Shown in pieces: positions 12,543-15,569 of a DNA stretch of 15,569 nt. The position numbers and the translations under genes are program-made. Origin of the DNA: an uncultured Clostridia bacterium (lineage in GTDB: Bacteria; Bacillota; Clostridia; Oscillospirales; Acutalibacteraceae); assembly GCA_937916195.1 (NCBI GenBank), contig CALFTO010000140.1, positions 1-15,569 of the forward strand, in the 5' to 3' direction. Under the pieces are notes generated by a model, which had not been told where the DNA came from, did not search any database, and saw nothing but the letters and a program-made list of their open reading frames with translations. The number at the start of each line of letters is the position of its first letter. Position 1 is the first letter of the stretch.

Positions 12543-14648
12543 ATGAGAAACAATTACAGCTTTAAGGTGCGCTCTGTTGCGTTTATCGTTGTAGTTTTAT
12601 TCGTTGTTTCTGTTTTTATTGCTGACCTTTTCAGAATTCAGGTTATAAACCGTGACGAATATTCAGCGGAAAATCTTTATCTTTCTTCAGCACAGACTGA
12701 AATTACCGCTCAGCGCGGTGAAATTCTCGACGCCAACGGAAAACCGCTTGTTTACAATGTGAGCTCAAATACGGTTTATTTTGATGCGTCATATTTCCCA
12801 AAACTTTCAAAAATTGAAGAGCGAAATGAAATCATTTTGTCTCTTGTTAAACTTTTTGAGCAATATGAGGTTGAATATAACTCAACCCTGCCCATTGAAT
12901 TAAAGGGTAATACTCTTGTTTTTACTGAAAGCAGTGCAAGTGATAAAAACAAGCTTTTTGCAAAGGATTATTTAAATCTCAATGTATATGCAACTCCGCA
13001 AAATATTTTTGACGCGCTTTGTGAATATTATTCGCTTGAAGAGATGTCAATTGCAGACGCGGTTAAGGTTGCGGCGGTGCATTTTGCAATGGTTAAGGCG
13101 GATTTCTCAAAATATAACCCCTTTACCTTTGCTGAAGATGTGCCCGACGAATTGGTGCTTATTTTAAAAGAGCAGAGCCGTTTTTATGCGGGTGTTGAAG
13201 TGAGAATTGACACTGAGCGCGAGTATTACGACGGCACAATTGCACCCCATATTATCGGATATTATGACTATATCAGTGCAGAAGAATATAGCGCTGTTAC
13301 CGAAAGCTATAAAGAGGCACTCAATGACCCTAATCTTACCGACGAAGAAAAAGAACTTCTCAAGCTTCGCGCTTACGGAATGACTGACAAAATCGGTAAA
13401 TTTGGTATTGAAAGCGCAATGGAAACCGAGCTTCGCGGTACAAACGGCGTTCTTACTACAGTTACAAATGCTGATGGCTCAAAAAACACCTCTGTAACAA
13501 CTGCACCCGTTAACGGAAATAATGTAATTCTTACAATTGATGGTCCTTTTCAGAAAAAGGTGCAGGGAATTCTTGAAACTAAAATCAACACCACAAAAAA
13601 GAACGATAATATTGATGCCGCAGGCAGTATTGTGGTTATGGATGTAAACGATTTCTCAATTTTAGCTTGCGCAACATATCCGTCATATGATTTGAACACC
13701 TATAAGGAAAATTATTCCGAGCTTACCGATGACAGTTCTGCACCCTTGTGGAACAGAGCACTTCGCAGTACCTACGCCCCCGGTTCAACAATGAAGCCGA
13801 TTGTGGGCTTTGCAGGACTTGAAGAAGATATTGTGACAGCAGATACCGGTATAAAATGCACACGCAGATATACTTATTTCAAGGATATGGATTTCTATTG
13901 CTTTAATGTTAGCGGTCACTCTGGCTCAAATATTACTTTGGAAACCGGCTTAAAGCATTCATGTAACATTTATTTCTATGAAGTCGGCAGACAGCTTGGC
14001 ATTGATAAAATGGGCGAATACTTTAAAAAGTTCGGTCTTGGCAGTAAAACGGGCATAGAGCTTACCGAGGCAACTGGTGTTGTGCCGAGCATTGAGCACA
14101 GAACTGCAATGGGCGGAGTATGGTACCCCGGCGATACTGTTCAGGCGGCTATCGGTCAGACAGACCATCTTTACACCCCAATTCAGCTTTGCTCTTATGT
14201 GGCAACTCTTGCAAACGGCGGAACTCGTTATAAGGCACATTTTATTGACAGTATCAAATCAGCGGATTACTCCGAAACCATCTTCCAAGCAGAACCAATC
14301 GTGCTCAGCGAAGTTGGTGGCTCACCCGAATCTTATGAAGCAGTTGAAAAGGGTATGGTCGCAATGGCAAACACATACACTTCACTTCGTAATGCAGACT
14401 ATCAGGTTGCGGCAAAAACAGGTACTGCAGATGCAAAGAAAAAGGTTAACGGCGTGGTTGTGAAATACACAAACGGTTTTGTTGTTTCTTATGCACCCGC
14501 AGAAAACCCCGAAATCGCAGTTGTTATTGCCATTGAAAATGTTATGTCAACAGGCTTGCCAAACTATGTAAAAGAGGTTTACGACGCATATTTCAGCCGA
14601 AATTCAGATATTACAAACTCACAGCAAAGCGGAAATATTTTAAATTAA
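12543..14648 (+). CDS. mrdA: Penicillin-binding protein 2, class B transpeptidase of the elongasome
   Basis: This 701-residue enzyme cross-links peptidoglycan stem peptides outside the membrane during cylinder growth, with a SEDS glycosyltransferase (RodA). An N-terminal membrane anchor lies at about residues 8-28 (VRSVAFIVVVLFVVSVFIAD), then QRGEILDANGKPL, the start of the PBP dimerisation domain. The transpeptidase motifs are complete: STMK (catalytic Ser415, Lys418), SCN (473-475) and KTG (625-627). I chose ATG 12543. The ribosome binding site AAAGGAAGTGAT (12527-12538) is one base from the ideal anti-16S sequence, and the in-frame GTG at 12534 lies inside it. It is the last gene of the mre operon. 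rodA, often its neighbour, is not in the window. Confidence 0.95.
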   Translation: MRNNYSFKVRSVAFIVVVLFVVSVFIADLFRIQVINRDEYSAENLYLSSAQTEITAQRGEILDANGKPLVYNVSSNTVYFDASYFPKLSKIEERNEIILSLVKLFEQYEVEYNSTLPIELKGNTLVFTESSASDKNKLFAKDYLNLNVYATPQNIFDALCEYYSLEEMSIADAVKVAAVHFAMVKADFSKYNPFTFAEDVPDELVLILKEQSRFYAGVEVRIDTEREYYDGTIAPHIIGYYDYISAEEYSAVTESYKEALNDPNLTDEEKELLKLRAYGMTDKIGKFGIESAMETELRGTNGVLTTVTNADGSKNTSVTTAPVNGNNVILTIDGPFQKKVQGILETKINTTKKNDNIDAAGSIVVMDVNDFSILACATYPSYDLNTYKENYSELTDDSSAPLWNRALRSTYAPGSTMKPIVGFAGLEEDIVTADTGIKCTRRYTYFKDMDFYCFNVSGHSGSNITLETGLKHSCNIYFYEVGRQLGIDKMGEYFKKFGLGSKTGIELTEATGVVPSIEHRTAMGGVWYPGDTVQAAIGQTDHLYTPIQLCSYVATLANGGTRYKAHFIDSIKSADYSETIFQAEPIVLSEVGGSPESYEAVEKGMVAMANTYTSLRNADYQVAAKTGTADAKKKVNGVVVKYTNGFVVSYAPAENPEIAVVIAIENVMSTGLPNYVKEVYDAYFSRNSDITNSQQSGNILN

Positions 14649-14649
14649 G

Positions 14650-14677
14650 TGCAAAATGCAAAACGCAAAGTGCAAAA
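14650..14677. repeat. Heptamer tandem repeat, four copies of TGCAAAA-like unit
   Basis: TGCAAAA (14650), TGCAAAA (14657), CGCAAAG (14664) and TGCAAAA (14671) follow directly after the PBP2 stop codon. The role is unknown. It is probably a simple repeat. Confidence 0.85.
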
Positions 14678-14687
14678 TTATCAAACG

Positions 14688-14752
14688 CACTCATTTCGTA
14701 GGGGTGCCGAAAAAGTGATAGAACAAACTACAACGGGCAGTTTTTGTTTCTA
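14688..14752 (+). terminator. Weak hairpins that may end the mre operon
   Basis: Two imperfect stems occur: CACT-TTTCG/CGAAA-AGTG (14688-14717), with no T tract, and TAGAACAAACT with AGTTTTTGTTTCTA (14719-14752), with bulges and followed by a T/A-rich run. Neither is a convincing terminator. No better one is seen before the rpsO promoter. Confidence 0.25.
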
Positions 14753-14814
14753 TATTAATTTTATAAAATGAATGAAGCATAAATTTTAACAAATAATAAT
14801 CTTACAAAAAACAC

Positions 14815-14843
14815 TTGATTTTTAGAAACTCTTGTGTTATACT
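14815..14843 (+). promoter_or_regulatory. rpsO promoter with extended -10
   Basis: TTGATT (14815-14820), 17 bases including TGT, then TATACT (14838-14843). Transcription should begin near 14850, leaving a leader of about 100 nt. Confidence 0.78.
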
Positions 14844-14849
14844 ATCAAG

Positions 14850-14950
14850 GATATCTCTGTGCGCTCGGGTGATTGAGAAAACCCAAAGGGTGTTTCACCT
14901 ACTTTCATCTGGGGCATTTGAGTATAAATTTATTATTATAATGAGGTGAA
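14850..14950 (+). promoter_or_regulatory. Structured rpsO mRNA leader, candidate S15-binding autoregulatory element
   Basis: The leader holds a stem GAAAACCC/GGGTGTTTC (14877-14884 and 14888-14896, AAA loop, one bulged G). It is closed below by GGT/ACC (14868-14870, 14897-14899), with a six-base bulge on one side. An alternative GGTGA/TCACC pairing (14868-14872, 14895-14899) competes. S15 is known to repress its own mRNA through leader structures in several bacteria. Placement fits, but I cannot match this one to a described S15 motif. The region 14649-14950 holds no gene. Confidence 0.42.
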
Positions 14951-15220
14951 ATGACAATGACACAGGCAGAGAAACAGGCTATTATGGCTGAATACGCTGC
15001 ACACGAGGGTGACACAGGTTCTCCTGAAGTTCAGATTGCTGTTCTCACAAAGAGAATTAACGACCTTACAGAGCATCTTAAGGTTAACAAGAAGGACCAC
15101 CACTCACGTCGCGGTCTTCTTAAGATGGTTGGTCGCAGAAGAAATCTTCTCGCTTACCTTCAGAAGAAGGATATCGAAAGATATCGTTCAATCGTTGCAA
15201 GACTTGGTCTTCGTAAGTAA
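14951..15220 (+). CDS. rpsO: 30S ribosomal protein S15
   Basis: S15 binds the central domain of 16S rRNA early in assembly of the 30S subunit. The 89 residues match the family length exactly. They carry HEGDTGSPEVQIAVLTKRI and the RNA-binding stretch KKDHHSRRGLLKMVGRRR followed by NLLAYLQKKD. The end GLRK is typical. Two close ATGs exist. The one at 14951 gives the family length (like Bacillus subtilis S15), with GAGGTG 2 bases before it. The one at 14957 gives 87 residues and a spacing of 8 bases. The ribosome may use either; I keep the first. It is followed by pnp, as in many bacteria. Confidence 0.97.
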   Translation: MTMTQAEKQAIMAEYAAHEGDTGSPEVQIAVLTKRINDLTEHLKVNKKDHHSRRGLLKMVGRRRNLLAYLQKKDIERYRSIVARLGLRK

Positions 15221-15229
15221 TCAAAACAC

Positions 15230-15266
15230 TTTAAGGCAGATAAGTTTTTCGCTTATCTGCCTTGAA
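15230..15266 (+). terminator. Strong hairpin after rpsO, partial terminator or processing site
   Basis: TTTAAGGCAGATAAG (15230-15244) pairs with CTTATCTGCCTTGAA (15252-15266) over 15 bp with one G-U pair. Only a short TTTT (15271-15274) follows, so it may terminate partly, protect the rpsO 3' end, or be cut to separate rpsO from pnp. Confidence 0.6.
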
Positions 15267-15291
15267 TTGCTTTTAAAGGCAATGTAAACAC

Positions 15292-15380
15292 AGGCAAAAA
15301 TCATAGCTTTTAGCGGTAAACAGAGTTCTTAAATTTTGTTTTTGAGGATTGTGTTTATTGCTAAAGAACGGTTTTTGCCT
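15292..15380 (+). promoter_or_regulatory. Long imperfect stem-loop in the pnp leader
   Basis: An 89-nt fold has three aligned parts: AGGCAAAAA/TTTTTGCCT (15292-15300, 15372-15380), TTTAGCGGTAAACA with TGTTTATTGCTAAA (15309-15322, 15352-15365, two G-U pairs) and, after a G-G mismatch, AGTTCTTA with TGAGGATT-side pairing (15324-15331, 15343-15350). In E. coli an RNase III-cut stem in the pnp leader mediates PNPase autocontrol. The similar position suggests the same here, by inference. Confidence 0.55.
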
Positions 15381-15414
15381 TGTTAATAAAAATATTTTAA
15401 GGAAGGTAAAAATT

Positions 15415-15569
15415 ATGTTTTTCAAGAATTTTAAAGTTTGGGAAACCGAACTCGCAGGCAGAAAATTAACTCTTGAAACAGGCAAAATGGCAGGTCTTGC
15501 CAATGCCGCTGTTATGGCTCGTTACGGCGAAACAGAAGTTCTTTGTACAGTTACAGCTTCTGCAAAGCC
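15415..15569 (+). CDS. pnp: Polyribonucleotide nucleotidyltransferase (PNPase), N-terminal fragment
   Basis: Only the first 51 codons are inside the window; the frame runs off the right edge. PNPase degrades RNA 3' to 5' by phosphorolysis and is part of mRNA turnover. The visible part begins MFFKNFKVWETELAGRK and continues LTLETGKMAGLANAAVMAR and YGETEVLCTVTASA. This is the standard start of the first RNase PH domain (compare LTLETGRLARQADGAV in well-known PNPases). AAGGAAGG (15399-15406) lies 8 bases before the ATG. It follows rpsO, a classic gene order, with the strong stem-loop between them as a probable control element. Confidence 0.95.
   Translation, partial: MFFKNFKVWETELAGRKLTLETGKMAGLANAAVMARYGETEVLCTVTASAK

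Noticed and set aside
14650..14677. Heptamer repeat as an origin or iteron array
   Set aside because: Only four short, imperfect units without nearby DnaA-box clusters or replication genes.

Overview
The window looks like chromosomal DNA of a low-to-mid GC Firmicute, most likely a gut-type Clostridia (Oscillospirales/Ruminococcaceae-like). Supporting signs are strong AGGAGG-type ribosome binding sites, sigma-A-like promoters, TGA used as a stop, an mreB-mreC-mreD-PBP2 operon, and an rpsO-pnp pair. The species assignment is inference from gene content and style; no database was searched.

Region 1 (1-6706), sugar use. A GH36 alpha-galactosidase cut by the left edge is followed, almost without gaps, by an NAD-dependent GH4 glycosidase, a PfkB sugar kinase (ATGA overlap) and a MATE transporter. 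A divergent FGGY (xylulokinase-like) sugar kinase follows, with its own promoter, two perfect 12-bp palindromes and a strong terminator. Together they suggest splitting of oligosaccharides or glycosides inside the cell and phosphorylation of the released sugars. No recognisable sugar uptake system or regulator lies in the window.

Region 2 (6722-9763), accessory region. A 658-residue membrane protein has an extremely lysine/proline-rich, internally repeated cytoplasmic tail and a probable outside beta-propeller. Next come a 200-bp array of hairpins joined by CGATAT/ATATCG linkers, a bidirectional terminator, and a divergent pair: a 61-residue Cys/His-rich protein on the minus strand, driven by a perfect TTGACA-17-TATAAT promoter, and a small XRE-family repressor on the plus strand. 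An AACTC/GAGTT operator-like dyad overlaps the -35 of the minus promoter, so this looks like a repressor-controlled two-gene switch.

Region 3 (9812-10028) is a solitary 5S rRNA gene with its own promoter, structured leader and terminator.

Region 4 (10055-14648) is the cell-shape operon mreB-mreC-mreD-mrdA, tightly packed and read to the right; rodA is not present here.

Region 5 (14649-15569) holds a heptamer repeat, a strong promoter, a structured leader, rpsO (S15), a 15-bp hairpin, a long imperfect stem-loop and the start of pnp. This matches the known rpsO-pnp arrangement, in which intergenic RNA structure controls pnp.

Most promising for a second look are the XRE/mini-protein switch, the lysine-rich propeller protein, the hairpin array with its self-complementary linkers, and the long stem in front of pnp.
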